A stretch of 64,000 nt of DNA from Halorubrum xinjiangense (GCF_900102375.1 NZ_FNBO01000001.1:510800-574799), one strand, 5' to 3'; positions 1 through 9,169 are shown, counted from the first letter of the stretch. Translations and numbers: made by a program. Notes: a model not told the origin generated them from the sequence alone.

Positions 1-426
1 GTCACCTACGTCGTCGCGCTCGCCTTAGTCGTCGTGGGGGGCGTTCAGGGGATCGACACCGTCGACGTCGTCCGGAGCGCACAGGGGAGCCCGCTCGCCG
101 CCGGCACCGCGGTCGCCGCGTTCGTCCACGGCTTCGTCCAGTGGCTCGGCGTCGCGGGCGTCACCTCCAGCCTCGGGCAGATCACCGACGAGTACCTCGC
201 CGGCCGGTTCCGGTGGCGCTACCTCAACGCCCCGTTCTACGTGGCCGCCATCGCCGTCGTGTTATTCGCGGTCTCCGGGTTCTTCCTCCCGGACGCGCCG
301 GGCGTGACGGCGCTCGGGCTCTCGGAGCTGGCGATGGCGCTCGCGGCCGGGACGCTCATCGGCGTGTTGAGCACGCTCACGTTCGCCGTCGCGGAGTCGC
401 AGCTCCCGTCGACGGAGCCCGTCTGA
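1..426 (+). CDS. Membrane protein, 3' end only
   Basis: The reading frame is open from base 1, so the gene begins outside the window; the first internal ATG at 34 lies inside a hydrophobic segment and is unlikely to be the start. The visible 141 residues hold about four hydrophobic stretches (roughly residues 1-17, 30-55, 78-100 and 112-135) with short charged loops, so this is a multi-pass membrane protein. I do not recognise the family. Coding identity is supported by strong G/C at third positions and by the stop lying just before a convergent gene. Function unknown. Confidence 0.7.
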   Translation, partial: VTYVVALALVVVGGVQGIDTVDVVRSAQGSPLAAGTAVAAFVHGFVQWLGVAGVTSSLGQITDEYLAGRFRWRYLNAPFYVAAIAVVLFAVSGFFLPDAPGVTALGLSELAMALAAGTLIGVLSTLTFAVAESQLPSTEPV

Positions 427-458
427 GAACGACGAGAGTTGGCGGTCGGGGAGGGTCG

Positions 459-1601
459 CTACCGGGGCGTCCAAGAGTCGCACGCCTCCATGTCGTCCAT
501 CAGCTCGTCGTAGTGGGCACAGTAGGGGCGCATCCCGTCGTCCGTCCGGACGTAGTCGAACTTCGCACAGTTGCCGCAGTAGGTGTCGCCGGGGCCGTCA
601 CGCGCGGCGGGAGAGCCGGGCGACGGCGTCGGCTCCGGCGTCGCCGGCGACGACGGACCGCCCGCCGGCCCCGCGTCGTCGAGCGGCGAGGTGATGTCGC
701 TCTCGGCGCTGCCGCCGTCGCTCACGCCCGCCGAGCCGGGGCCGGAGCGGCCGCCGGGGACGCTCGACTGCCCGCCCGAGCCGGTGGCCGGACCACCCGC
801 GCCGGTAGCCGGACTGCCCGCACCAGAGGCTTCCGCGCCGGTAGCCGGACCGCCCGCACCAGAGGCTTCCGCGCCGGTAGCCGGACCGCCCGCACCGGAG
901 GCTCCCGCGCCGGATCCCGACGACGCGTTTGCCCGGCCGCCCGACGCGGACGCGGAAGAACCGCCCCGCGTCGCGGAGCCGGCAGCACCGTCGTCGGGGC
1001 GGTTCGTCTGCGTCTCGACCTCGCCGTCGGGCGTCCCGCCGAGGAGGCCGATGCCACCGCGCCCGCTCAGCTGGTCGCGGGGGACCTCGACGACTCTCGT
1101 CTCCCCCTTGTGGGTCACCTCCATCGAGACGGTGCCGCCGGGGTCGTTTCGGGTCTTGAAGTTGGCGACGCCGACGAACACGCTCCACAGCGTCGTCGCG
1201 GCGCCGAGGAAGTAGACCCCGGCGGTCGGGAGGGTGAGGTCGGTCAGCTCCGGACGCGGCCCGCCCACCCACTGCTGGGGATACGCGTGCGCGAACAGAG
1301 CCACGCCGAGGCACATGACGGCCGCGCCGACGACCGCCGCGACGTAGGTGTTGCGCTCGGCGGGGAGGACGGCCATCACGCCGAGCAACACGAGCGGGAC
1401 GCCGACGCCGCCGACGATTCCGCCGACTTCCCGGGCCGTGCCCGAGGTGAACCCCGACGGCAGCACCACCTCGGCCGCCACGAGTATCCCCGCGACGACG
1501 AGCAGCGCGCCCGCGACGAACGACCCCACACCGAGGTACAGCCGACGCGGGTCGACCCCGGAGCGCCCCCGTCCGCCGTACGCCTCCGAGAGACTGGTCA
1601 T
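459..1601 (-). CDS. Four-TM haloarchaeal protein with Cys/His C-terminus (DUF7139-like)
   Basis: 380 residues. The N-terminal 145 residues contain four hydrophobic segments. A cytoplasm-like stretch with a VTHKGETRVVEVP motif follows, then a long low-complexity linker rich in Gly, Ala, Ser, Pro and Thr (about residues 200-335) containing 12-residue repeats. The last 45 residues carry CGNC, YCAHY and EACDSW, a probable zinc-binding Cys/His cluster. This matches a conserved haloarchaeal family of unknown role (DUF7139-like, from memory). It is probably a membrane-anchored protein whose zinc module sits on a flexible tether. It converges on the membrane-protein gene to its left. Confidence 0.75.
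   Translation of the reverse strand: MTSLSEAYGGRGRSGVDPRRLYLGVGSFVAGALLVVAGILVAAEVVLPSGFTSGTAREVGGIVGGVGVPLVLLGVMAVLPAERNTYVAAVVGAAVMCLGVALFAHAYPQQWVGGPRPELTDLTLPTAGVYFLGAATTLWSVFVGVANFKTRNDPGGTVSMEVTHKGETRVVEVPRDQLSGRGGIGLLGGTPDGEVETQTNRPDDGAAGSATRGGSSASASGGRANASSGSGAGASGAGGPATGAEASGAGGPATGAEASGAGSPATGAGGPATGSGGQSSVPGGRSGPGSAGVSDGGSAESDITSPLDDAGPAGGPSSPATPEPTPSPGSPAARDGPGDTYCGNCAKFDYVRTDDGMRPYCAHYDELMDDMEACDSWTPR
801..908. repeat. Three tandem 36-bp repeats in the linker of the DUF7139-like gene
   Basis: Three consecutive 36-bp units (801-836, 837-872, 873-908) differ by only a few bases. On the minus strand they encode the 12-residue repeat SGAGGPATGAEA. Copy number is likely to vary between strains, changing the linker length without breaking the frame. 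Confidence 0.85.
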
Positions 1602-1706
1602 GGGCGGGGTACGTCGTCCACCGTGAAAACAGTACGTCAGACGATCACGGATCGCGGGCGAACACGACCGCGGACCGGGAGCGAACCGGAGGGGGAGAGA
1701 TCCCCC

Positions 1707-2768
1707 TCAGACCAGCGCGTCGACGTCGACGTGGTCGCCGAGCAGCTCGGCCATCCGGTCGACCGTCCGCACGTCGCGCGTGCGCCCGCCGCGGACGACC
1801 TCCTCGGCGCGGTCGATGGCGGTGACGGTGTCGGTGTTCACGGCGAGGACGGGCTTTCCGGCGTCGGCGGCCTTGCCTAACACCGCGCCAGAGGGGCGGT
1901 GGCCGCCGGTGAGCACGAGGCAGGCGACGCCGGAGGCCTCGAGCGCCGCGGTCTGGACGTCCGCGCGGTCGCCGCCGGTGATGACGGCGGCGTCGCGGGC
2001 GCGTCGGAAGTAGCGCAGCGCCTCGTCCCCGCCCATCGCGCCGACGAGGAAGCGCTCGACAAACGCGTCGGTGGGCGCGTCGGTGAGCAGCTCGGCGCCC
2101 AGCTCGTCGGCGAGCTCGCCGACCGTGACGCCCGCGAGCGCCTTCTCGTGGGGGATCGCGCCGAAGACGGTGATCCCCTTCGACTCCAGGAACGGGATGC
2201 CGTCCTGGTCGAGCGACTCGAAGGCGTCGTCGGACACCTTGTTGAACACGACGCCGGCGAGGCGGTCGCCGAACGCGTCGGCGGCCGCCAACACCTCGTC
2301 TAAGTCGTTCGGCGAGCCGTACTCGGCGACGAGGACGACCCGCGCGTCGAGCAGCTCCGCGACGTCGACGTCGGTGAGGTCGACGACGCCGCCGGTGGTC
2401 CAGCTGCCGCCCCCCTCGATAAACACCCGGTCGTGGTCCTCGGCGATGTCGTCGTACTCCTCGCGGATCCGGTCGCGGAGCGCGGCCGGGTCCTCGGTGC
2501 CGCGGATCGCGCCCTCCACGAACGTCGGCGAGTAGACGACGGGCTCCATCTGGTGCATCTCCGCGTCTAAGCCGAGCACCTCGCGGGCGAGCATGGGGTC
2601 CTGGTCGAGCGTCTTGCCGACGTTCGACTGGAGTCGGGTGCCCTTCGGTTTCATGTAGCCGACGCTGCTGTCGCGGTCGGCGGCGAGTCGCGCTAAGGCG
2701 ACGGTGATCGCTGTCTTTCCGGCGCTGTCTCCGGTCGCGGTGACGAGTGTGGTGGGTGTGTCAGTCAT
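1707..2768 (-). CDS. BioD-like P-loop / DRTGG-domain protein
   Basis: 353 residues. A P-loop GDSAGKT (residues 13-19) starts an N-terminal dethiobiotin-synthetase-like NTPase domain of about 200 residues. The second half resembles the DRTGG domain found next to phosphotransacetylases and acyl-CoA synthetases. Haloarchaeal homologues are usually annotated as phosphotransacetylase family, but no phosphotransacetylase catalytic domain is seen. The start overlaps the end of the acyl-CoA synthetase gene by 8 bp, so the two are co-transcribed and translationally coupled. The likely role is in control of acetyl-CoA/acetate metabolism (inference from family and neighbour). Confidence 0.85.
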   Translation of the reverse strand: MTDTPTTLVTATGDSAGKTAITVALARLAADRDSSVGYMKPKGTRLQSNVGKTLDQDPMLAREVLGLDAEMHQMEPVVYSPTFVEGAIRGTEDPAALRDRIREEYDDIAEDHDRVFIEGGGSWTTGGVVDLTDVDVAELLDARVVLVAEYGSPNDLDEVLAAADAFGDRLAGVVFNKVSDDAFESLDQDGIPFLESKGITVFGAIPHEKALAGVTVGELADELGAELLTDAPTDAFVERFLVGAMGGDEALRYFRRARDAAVITGGDRADVQTAALEASGVACLVLTGGHRPSGAVLGKAADAGKPVLAVNTDTVTAIDRAEEVVRGGRTRDVRTVDRMAELLGDHVDVDALV

Positions 2769-4938
2769 CGGTGGGTTCCTCCGCGTCGAGCGGTTTCGGG
2801 TCGGTCTCCGCGTCGGACTCCGGCGCGTCGAGCGCCTCCGGGTCGACGGTGAGTCTCACGTCGACGGCGGCGGCGTTCGTGCCGCCGTCGTCGTCGGGCA
2901 ATGCGACGAGGGGGTTGATGTCGAGTTCGAGGATGGCCGGGAAGTCGGTGACCAGCTGCGAGAGCCGGCCGATCGTCTCGATCACGGCGTCGACGTCGAC
3001 GGGGTCGCGGCCGCGGGCGCCCCGGAGCAGGGGCGCCGACTGGATCTCCTCGGTCATCTCGCGGGCCTCGGGCTCGGAGACGGGCGCGACGCGGAAGGTG
3101 GTGTCCTCCATCACCTCCACGAAGATGCCGCCGAGCCCGAACATCAGCAGCGGCCCGAACTGCGGGTCGCGGTTCATCCCGACGATGGTCTCGACGCCGT
3201 CGTCTAAGTCGACCATCTCCTGTACCTGTACGCCGAGGACGGTCGCGTCCGGCTGGTAGTTGCGCGCGCGGGTGATGAGGTCCTCGTAGGTGTCGGCCAC
3301 GTCGTCGTCGGCGACCCCGACGGCGACGCCGCCGATGTCGGATTTATGGAGGATATCCGGGGAGACGATCTTCATCACCACGTCGCCGTCGACGCCTTCG
3401 GCGACCTCGCGGGCGCGGTCGGGCGAGTCGACGATCTCGCCGTCGGGCGTGGGGATGCCGTACGCGTCGAGCAGTTCCATCGCCTCGACACCCAAGCGGT
3501 TGTCGTCGCGGTCGCGCACCGTCGAGAGGATCTCGCGGGCGCGCTCGCGGTCGACGTCGAACGCCATGGGAGGCGCGTACTCGCGCGCCTTGATGTCGCG
3601 GTAGCGCGCGAGCGTCGCGAGGCTGTCGATGGCGCGCGCGGGGTCGAAGTAACAGGGGATCCCCTTCGCCTGGAGCTGCTGTTTGGGCTCGCGGGTCCGG
3701 TCGCCGCCCATCAGGCAGGCGGCGACGGGCGCGTCCATCTCCTCGCTGACCGCCTCGATCGCGTCCGCGAGGTCGCCGAAGTCGATCGTCGCCGTCGGCG
3801 CGGCCAACACGAGGGCGGCACCGACGTTGTCGTCTTCGACGGTGATCTCCAAGGCCTCGCGGAACCGGTCGACGTCGGCGTCGCCGATCACGTCGACCGG
3901 GTTGTGGATGTTCGCCTCCTCAGGCATCGACGCGGCGAGCCGGTCGCTCGTCTCGCTCGTGAACGACGCCATGTCGAGGTCGGCGTCGCCGACCGCGTCG
4001 GTCGCCATCACGCCCGGGCCGCCGGCGTTCGTGACGATCGCGACGCTGTCGGTGTCGGGCAGCGGCTGGCTCCCGAGGATGCCCGCCGAGTCGAACAGCT
4101 CGTCGACCGACTCTGCGCGGATGACGCCCGCCTGGTCGAGGCCGGCCTCGTACGCCTTGTCGGAGCCGGCGAGCGTGCCGGTGTGCGAGGAGGCGGCCTG
4201 CGCGCCCGCGCTCGTCCGCCCGGACTTCACGGCGACGATAGGGGTGTCCTGCGTCGTCTCTCGGGCGGTCTCGATGAACTCGCGACCGTCCTCGATCCCC
4301 TCGAGGTAGCCGATTATCACGTCGGTCTCCTCGTCGTCCCCCCAGTGGTCGACGAAGTCCGTCTCGTCTAAGACGGCCTTGTTGCCGAGCGAAACGACGT
4401 CTTTGAACCCGATCCCGTTGTCGTTGGCCCAGTCGAGGACCGCGGTGACGAACGCCCCGGACTGGCTCATAAAGGAGAGCCCGCCGGGGAGGGCGTTCTC
4501 GGGGCCGAACGTCGCGTTCATCCCCGAGGGGGTCGACATGATCCCCAGGCTGTTGGGGCCGACGAGGTTGAGGTCGTACTCGTCGGCTAGCTCCGCGAGG
4601 CGACGCTCCCTCGCCGCTCCGTCCTCTCCGGTCTCGCCGAACCCGGCGGTGATCACGACGACGTTGCGGACCCCGGCCTCGCCGCACGCCTCGATGGCGT
4701 CCAACACGATCGAGGGCGGGACGACGACGACGGCGACGTCGGCGTCCGCGTCGGCGACGTCGTCGACGCAGGGGGTGTCGAGCACCGCCTCGTAGTTCGG
4801 GTTGACGGGGACCGTGTCGCCGTCGAAGTCGTCGAGGAGATTCGACGTGACGGCGCGGCCGACGGCGCCCTCGCGGGCGGTCGCGCCGACGACGGCGACC
4901 CGGTCCGGGTCGAACAGCTCGTTGAGCGTACCCATCAA
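2761..4938 (-). CDS. ADP-forming acetate/acyl-CoA ligase, fused alpha and beta subunits
   Basis: 725 residues, the usual length of fused haloarchaeal ADP-forming acetyl-CoA synthetases. It converts acyl-CoA + ADP + phosphate to acid + CoA + ATP in the cytoplasm. The N-terminal CoA-binding domain begins with DPDRVAVVGAT. The phosphorylated histidine lies in SSHTGTLAGSD (His252). The C-terminal ATP-grasp half (about residues 480-725) contains KIVSPDILHKSDIGGV and ELDINPLVA. The start ATG at 4938 follows a second in-frame ATG-free leader; MM gives two adjacent candidate starts. It is first gene of a two-gene operon with the BioD-like partner. Substrate range cannot be told from sequence. Confidence 0.92.
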   Translation of the reverse strand: MMGTLNELFDPDRVAVVGATAREGAVGRAVTSNLLDDFDGDTVPVNPNYEAVLDTPCVDDVADADADVAVVVVPPSIVLDAIEACGEAGVRNVVVITAGFGETGEDGAARERRLAELADEYDLNLVGPNSLGIMSTPSGMNATFGPENALPGGLSFMSQSGAFVTAVLDWANDNGIGFKDVVSLGNKAVLDETDFVDHWGDDEETDVIIGYLEGIEDGREFIETARETTQDTPIVAVKSGRTSAGAQAASSHTGTLAGSDKAYEAGLDQAGVIRAESVDELFDSAGILGSQPLPDTDSVAIVTNAGGPGVMATDAVGDADLDMASFTSETSDRLAASMPEEANIHNPVDVIGDADVDRFREALEITVEDDNVGAALVLAAPTATIDFGDLADAIEAVSEEMDAPVAACLMGGDRTREPKQQLQAKGIPCYFDPARAIDSLATLARYRDIKAREYAPPMAFDVDRERAREILSTVRDRDDNRLGVEAMELLDAYGIPTPDGEIVDSPDRAREVAEGVDGDVVMKIVSPDILHKSDIGGVAVGVADDDVADTYEDLITRARNYQPDATVLGVQVQEMVDLDDGVETIVGMNRDPQFGPLLMFGLGGIFVEVMEDTTFRVAPVSEPEAREMTEEIQSAPLLRGARGRDPVDVDAVIETIGRLSQLVTDFPAILELDINPLVALPDDDGGTNAAAVDVRLTVDPEALDAPESDAETDPKPLDAEEPTDD

Positions 4939-5024
4939 CTCGGGAGTACGCGAAGCGTCGGCTTAAGATCGGTGGGAGGTTCTTCGAAATCGGAGTTAAC
5001 AGTGAACGATCGATCGGGTTTCGG

Positions 5025-6614
5025 TCAGCCGTCCGTCGATTCCCACGGCGGTCCGCCGTCCTCGCCGTCCCGATCCGGACCGGTGTCGGCGACGTCGGCC
5101 GGCGATCCGCCGTCCGGCTCGGCCGCGGCGGACCTACCGGCGAGCCCTTGCGGTGGGGACCACCGTCCCGAGGGAGGCGTCGGGTCGCAGTCGGCGTCCG
5201 GCACGCTGATCGTCACCTCGTTCCCGTCGGCGTCGGCGTCGAACGCGAGGTCCCCGCCCGAGCGGTCGGCGATCCAGTAGACGAGCCACAGCCCCATCCC
5301 CCCGGTGTGTTTCAGGTCGTCCATCTCCCAGCGGTCGGTGATCGGGTCGCGCTCGTCCGCGGGGATCGGCGGCGCGTTGTCGCGGACCGTGATCTCGACG
5401 CGGTCGGCCGGGGCGGTGACCTCGACCTCGACTCGCGGCGCCGCCTCGGCGTGTTCGATCGCGTTCTCGACCAGCTCCGCGATCGCGTAGTCCAGCTCGG
5501 GATGCGTGAACGCCCGCAGATCGTCCGGGCAGTGAACAGACACCGCCGCGGCTCCCGCGTCGCTGTCGGCGAGCGCGTTGTCGACCGCGGTCCCGACGAG
5601 CGACGCGACCCGGAGCGGCTTCGGCGGCTCCTTCCGACGGAGCAGGTCGATCACGCCGCGCTGTTTCTCGGCGGAGGTCAGCAGGTCGTCGGCGACGCGT
5701 CGAATCGTCTCCGCGTGGTCGATCAGATCGGCGGCGAGTTCGGCGGCGTCGCCCTCGCTCGACGGGTCCGGCGCCCGGAGCGCGTCGTCCGCGCGGGCCG
5801 CGATCCGCTCGGCGGTACCGTCGACGATGTTCATGTCGTTGCGGATCGTGTGGCGCAGCAGGTTGTCCATCACCGTGAGCTGGCGCTTCCGCCGGTACTC
5901 GTCGGTGACGTCGCGAGCGAAGCCGGTGATCGCGACGACCTCGCCGTCTTCGACAACGGGACGGGCGGGCACCCGAACCCAGCGCATCCCCTCGTCAGAG
6001 ACCCCGATGCGGTAGTCGAGGTTTGTCGATTCGCCGGCCGAGAGCCGCTGTAACGCGTCCTCGACCGCAGAGCGGTCATCCGGATGGATCACCTCGAGGA
6101 ACGCCCGCGGCCGCTCGCGCAGCGCCTCGCGGTCGATCCCGAACACGGCTTTCACCGCTTCGTTGACGAACAGCAGTTCGTTCCAGTCGGCTGTGAACAT
6201 CCACAGCACGTCCGGCGAGGTGGAGGCGATCGTCTCCAGTCGCCGGCGGGACTCGACCTCGAGCGTGACGTCGCGAGAGCTCAGCGCGTAGCCATCGAGT
6301 CCGGTCTCCGCCGGCGGGTACACGCGCGTGCGGAGCCACAGCCAGTCGCCGTCAGCGGTCGCATACCGGTACTCCAGCGGGCCGTCCGGAGGAGCGTCGC
6401 CGGCAACGGACGCGTCGAACGCGGCCCGGACCCGGTCGACGTCGTCGGGGTGGATCAGGTCGAACGCGTCCGTGCCGACGAGCTCGTCGGGGTCGAACCC
6501 GAGGAGGTTGCGAGCGGCCGCGTTGAGATACCGGAACCGTCCGCGCTCATCGATCACCGCGAGTTTGTCTTGCGCGAGATCGATAAGGGTATCTGGCTCC
6601 GGCGAGCGAGACAT
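5025..6614 (-). CDS. PAS-PAS sensor histidine kinase
   Basis: Taken from the ATG at 6614 (529 residues). A longer frame upstream would overlap the next regulator and encodes a non-conserved Arg/Pro-rich stretch. Two PAS domains span about residues 10-120 and 125-245. An H-box LLRHTIRND has the phospho-acceptor His255. The ATPase domain shows an N-box ELVENAIEH (Asn384), a G-box HTGGMGLWLVYW near 437-447 and RDNAPPI. There are no membrane segments, so it is a soluble sensor of internal signals. No response-regulator gene lies beside it; orphan kinases of this type are typical of haloarchaea. The signal is unknown. Confidence 0.88.
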   Translation of the reverse strand: MSRSPEPDTLIDLAQDKLAVIDERGRFRYLNAAARNLLGFDPDELVGTDAFDLIHPDDVDRVRAAFDASVAGDAPPDGPLEYRYATADGDWLWLRTRVYPPAETGLDGYALSSRDVTLEVESRRRLETIASTSPDVLWMFTADWNELLFVNEAVKAVFGIDREALRERPRAFLEVIHPDDRSAVEDALQRLSAGESTNLDYRIGVSDEGMRWVRVPARPVVEDGEVVAITGFARDVTDEYRRKRQLTVMDNLLRHTIRNDMNIVDGTAERIAARADDALRAPDPSSEGDAAELAADLIDHAETIRRVADDLLTSAEKQRGVIDLLRRKEPPKPLRVASLVGTAVDNALADSDAGAAAVSVHCPDDLRAFTHPELDYAIAELVENAIEHAEAAPRVEVEVTAPADRVEITVRDNAPPIPADERDPITDRWEMDDLKHTGGMGLWLVYWIADRSGGDLAFDADADGNEVTISVPDADCDPTPPSGRWSPPQGLAGRSAAAEPDGGSPADVADTGPDRDGEDGGPPWESTDG

Positions 6615-6711
6615 ACGCAAAACCTTCGTAAACGGGCGTATAATCTTGACCGTTCGATTATCAGGTTCGAAAGCTTGCGGGGCCTCCGGCCCGGATCGGC
6701 CCTGAAAAACG

Positions 6712-7098
6712 TCAGTCGGCCGAGACACCGGGCGCGTCAAGCGCGGCCCGCAGGGGATCGGTCCCCCCGTCGTCGACCGTGAGCGAGACGCCGTCGTCGC
6801 CGAGTTCGACTGCGGCGTCGGCGGCATCGCGGACGTACTCGGCGGCGTGGTCCCCGTCCGGGTCGAACCGGACCCCCTCGGCGAGCAGCGGCGTCTCGCT
6901 CAGCAGCTCGACCTTCCGGTAGGCGGTCGAAAGCGCGATGTCGCAGTCCTCGGCGAGCTCGCTCGTCGTCTTCGGCGTCGCCGCCGCCGCGAGAATCGCC
7001 CGGCAGTCGGCGTCGGCGAGCGCCTCGAACGTGGCGTCGAGCGCCGCGTCTCCCTCGGTCGTCGTCGTCGCGTCGGTCGTCCGCAGGGGGCGTTTCAT
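6712..7098 (-). CDS. Winged-helix transcriptional regulator (ArsR-like)
   Basis: Start at ATG 7098 (MKRPLRTTD), giving 128 residues; the longer frame upstream would run through the divergent promoter. Residues 25-85 form a helix-turn-helix: FEALADADCRAILAAAA, TTSELAEDCDIALSTAYRKVELL. The rest is an acidic tail that could dimerise or sense a ligand. It is divergent from an HTH-10 regulator and shares its control region, so mutual regulation is likely. Confidence 0.82.
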   Translation of the reverse strand: MKRPLRTTDATTTTEGDAALDATFEALADADCRAILAAAATPKTTSELAEDCDIALSTAYRKVELLSETPLLAEGVRFDPDGDHAAEYVRDAADAAVELGDDGVSLTVDDGGTDPLRAALDAPGVSAD

Positions 7099-7115
7099 AT
7101 CTGTAGATACCGCCT

Positions 7116-7161
7116 CCACCATCCCGAACGGTGGCCCACCATATGCGGGGGGTTTTATACC
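7116..7161. promoter_or_regulatory. Shared divergent promoter with overlapping inverted repeats
   Basis: The 115-bp gap between two divergent regulators holds CCACC...GGTGG (7116-7134), overlapping GGTGGCCCACC (7130-7140), and a TATA-like GGTTTTATACC (7151-7161) readable on both strands. The TATA centre is about 58 bp from each start codon. The inverted repeats are candidate binding sites for one of the flanking regulators. Confidence 0.45.
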
Positions 7162-7213
7162 GCGAGAGCACGCCCGCCAACGTTTTTGCTCGGGGCGGGT
7201 ACGGACGAACGAG

Positions 7214-7846
7214 ATGGGATCGGGAATTCGGGCGGAGGTCTCGCTGCCGACCACGGTGTCCCCGTTCGACGGCGTCGTCGACGGAGCGACGCCGATCATC
7301 GAGGTGGCGCGCTGTACGCCGGCGGACAACCGCGAGCGCGTCGTCGTCGAGTTCATCGCTGACGCCGACCTCTCGGTCCCCGAGGGGGTCGAGGTCGTCT
7401 TCGACTACGGCGGGCGGGCGGCCTACCGGTTCGACGCAGCCGTCGACCCCGACTCGCCGTTCGCCGTCCTCGACCGCCACGGAACGCCCGTCTCGGAGGC
7501 GACGATCCGCGACGGGCGGCTCCGGATCACCTTCCACGCGAGCGACCTCCCGACGCTGCGGTCGGTGTTGGAGGCGTTCCGCGACGGGTGTCCGGACATG
7601 GAGGTGTTACGCCTGCTCCAGTCGACGACGACGCCGACGGAGTCGGACCTCGTGACCGTCGACCGGAGCGAGCTGACCGAGCGCCAGCGCGAGGTGCTCA
7701 CGGCCGCCTACGAGGCGGGCTACTTCGACCACCCGAAGGGCGCGAACGCCGGCGAGGTCGCCGCGTCGCTGGGTATCGGCCGGTCGACGTTCACGGAGCA
7801 CGTCGCGGCCGCCCAGCGGAAGCTGTTCGGGTCGCTGCTGGATTGA
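7214..7846 (+). CDS. HTH-10 (Bat-like) transcriptional regulator
   Basis: Start at ATG 7214 (MGSGIRAEV), 210 residues; the longer frame upstream overlaps the divergent promoter. The N-terminal 140 residues form the bacterio-opsin-activator-type sensor module. The C-terminus is a canonical HTH_10 domain: LTERQREVLTAAYEAGYFD then GEVAASLGIGRSTFTEHV. Members activate or repress small local gene sets. The target is unknown; the divergent winged-helix gene is the obvious candidate. Confidence 0.92.
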   Translation: MGSGIRAEVSLPTTVSPFDGVVDGATPIIEVARCTPADNRERVVVEFIADADLSVPEGVEVVFDYGGRAAYRFDAAVDPDSPFAVLDRHGTPVSEATIRDGRLRITFHASDLPTLRSVLEAFRDGCPDMEVLRLLQSTTTPTESDLVTVDRSELTERQREVLTAAYEAGYFDHPKGANAGEVAASLGIGRSTFTEHVAAAQRKLFGSLLD

Positions 7847-7910
7847 CCGCGTTCCGAAGCCGCGAGAATCCGAGGCCCGTTTGATGAGCGTGGGTGTCGT
7901 ACCCACAGAT

Positions 7911-8069
7911 ATGACGGGGCGATCCACCCACACCTTCGTCTGCCCGGAGTGTCGGCGCTCGATCGAGGTGGACGACGCGATGCGGGCGACGCTGCTCGAG
8001 ACAGGCTGCGTCGTCTGCGGGGCGCCGGTCACCGAGGAGGACATCGACGGGGCGCCGGCGATGCACTGA
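7911..8069 (+). CDS. Small zinc-ribbon protein
   Basis: 52 residues from ATG 7911, preferred over upstream ATGs because conservation-like sequence begins at MTGRSTHTF. Two CxxC knuckles (CPEC and CVVC), about 26 residues apart, define a zinc ribbon. Haloarchaea carry many such one-domain zinc-finger proteins; their roles are mostly unknown, with nucleic-acid binding or protein contact most often assumed. Confidence 0.72.
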   Translation: MTGRSTHTFVCPECRRSIEVDDAMRATLLETGCVVCGAPVTEEDIDGAPAMH

Positions 8070-8197
8070 GAGCCCGCGCCGCGACCGGCCAGCGGTCCGC
8101 CCGTCGCACCGTCGACACTGCCCCCGGTCCCCGCGCCGCCCCGCACCGCGTCGTCGTCGATCCCCGTTCGCCCCCGCTCCCCGCGCCGTCTCGTGCC

Positions 8198-8204
8198 CTT
8201 TAAG
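8198..8204 (+). promoter_or_regulatory. TATA box of a leaderless transcript
   Basis: CTTTAAG is centred 27 bp before the ATG of the flavin-binding protein gene, the spacing expected for archaeal TBP/TFB initiation at or next to the start codon. Confidence 0.5.
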
Positions 8205-8227
8205 CCGCCGTGCGAAGAAATTCGGGT

Positions 8228-8683
8228 ATGCCGACGAACAGCGAGGTCGAGATGTCGGAGGCCGAGGTCGACGCGCACCTGTCCCGTCACGAGACGGGAG
8301 TGCTCGCGCTCGCGCGCGACGACGCGCCGTACGCCATCCCGATCTCCTACGGGTACGACGCCGACGAGCGCGCGTTGTACCTCCGGCTGGTGTCGACGCC
8401 CGACAGCGAGAAGCGCGAGTTCCTCGCGTCGACGCCGCGGGCTCGCGTGGTCGTCTACGAGGACGAAAACGACGAGTACGCGAGCGTCGTCGGCGTCGGC
8501 ACCCTCGAACGGGTCGACCTCGATGAGCTCACCCCGAAGACGATCGCGCAGTACGGCGAAGCGCGGCGCCCCCTGTTCGAGATCTGGGCGGACGACAAGC
8601 CGGACCTCGACATCAGTCTCTACCGCTTCACGCCCGAGACGCTGACCGGGCGCACGGTCGTCGTCGAGCGCGACGAGGAGTAG
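8228..8683 (+). CDS. Pyridoxamine 5'-phosphate oxidase-like flavin-binding protein
   Basis: 151 residues from ATG 8228. The split-barrel FMN-binding fold is indicated by HETGVLALARDDAPYAIPISYGYD followed by ALYLRLVS and RARVVVYEDE. Family members bind FMN, F420 or haem and reduce small molecules; the real substrate cannot be told. A TATA-like CTTTAAG at 8198-8204 lies about 27 bp before the ATG, so the transcript is probably leaderless. Monocistronic. Confidence 0.85.
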   Translation: MPTNSEVEMSEAEVDAHLSRHETGVLALARDDAPYAIPISYGYDADERALYLRLVSTPDSEKREFLASTPRARVVVYEDENDEYASVVGVGTLERVDLDELTPKTIAQYGEARRPLFEIWADDKPDLDISLYRFTPETLTGRTVVVERDEE

Positions 8684-8767
8684 GCGCTCGGGGTGGTGAT
8701 CGGGGACAGTGAGGCGACGATCGGGCCTGCGGAAGAACGATTGTTTTGTGGACAAGGATAGAACGGT

Positions 8768-9169
8768 ATGACCGGTGAACTGTCGTATCCGTCTCGCGAA
8801 CTCATCTGCGATCTACACGAGCAGGTCGTCAGGGAAGGCGAGGTGACGGAGCCGGGTGTCCGATCGACAGATTCGATCGAATCGGCGTTACAGTACGTTT
8901 CAGAGGGATACTTCGGGGAGAGCCCAGAAACGATCCATCAAAAGGCGGTCCACCTGATGCGGTTGCTCGTCGCCGACCATCCGTTCGTCGACGGGAATAA
9001 ACGAACCGCGCTCCGGACGGTAGTCGTTTTCTACATGCTGAACGGGTACACGTTCGAGTACGGCGGCGAGATTCGAGCCTTGCTCCACCGGTTTGCGACT
9101 GCCGAATCGGACGTCGACGTCGCGACGGCCGTCGTGTATTTTCGTGCGTGTGCGCGCCGCAACGGCTAA
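8768..9169 (+). CDS. doc: Death-on-curing (Doc/Fic) toxin-like protein
   Basis: 133 residues. The Fic core HPFVDGNKR (residues 71-79) keeps the catalytic His, the acidic residue and the GNKR variant typical of Doc, which phosphorylates EF-Tu in bacteria, rather than the GNGR of AMPylating Fic enzymes. Length matches single-domain Doc. The only close partner is the short gene starting at the next base, which would be a non-standard antitoxin; no Phd-like gene precedes it. Less G+C-rich than its left neighbours, consistent with mobility. Confidence 0.88.
   Translation: MTGELSYPSRELICDLHEQVVREGEVTEPGVRSTDSIESALQYVSEGYFGESPETIHQKAVHLMRLLVADHPFVDGNKRTALRTVVVFYMLNGYTFEYGGEIRALLHRFATAESDVDVATAVVYFRACARRNG

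Noticed and set aside
141..1880. A 579-codon plus-strand frame with Arg-rich product
   Set aside because: It is a shadow of the DUF7139-like gene on the other strand; the product is low-complexity Arg/Ala and crosses gene borders.
3346..4371. A 341-codon plus-strand frame
   Set aside because: Antisense to the acyl-CoA synthetase; composition is typical of a mirrored frame and there is no start signal.
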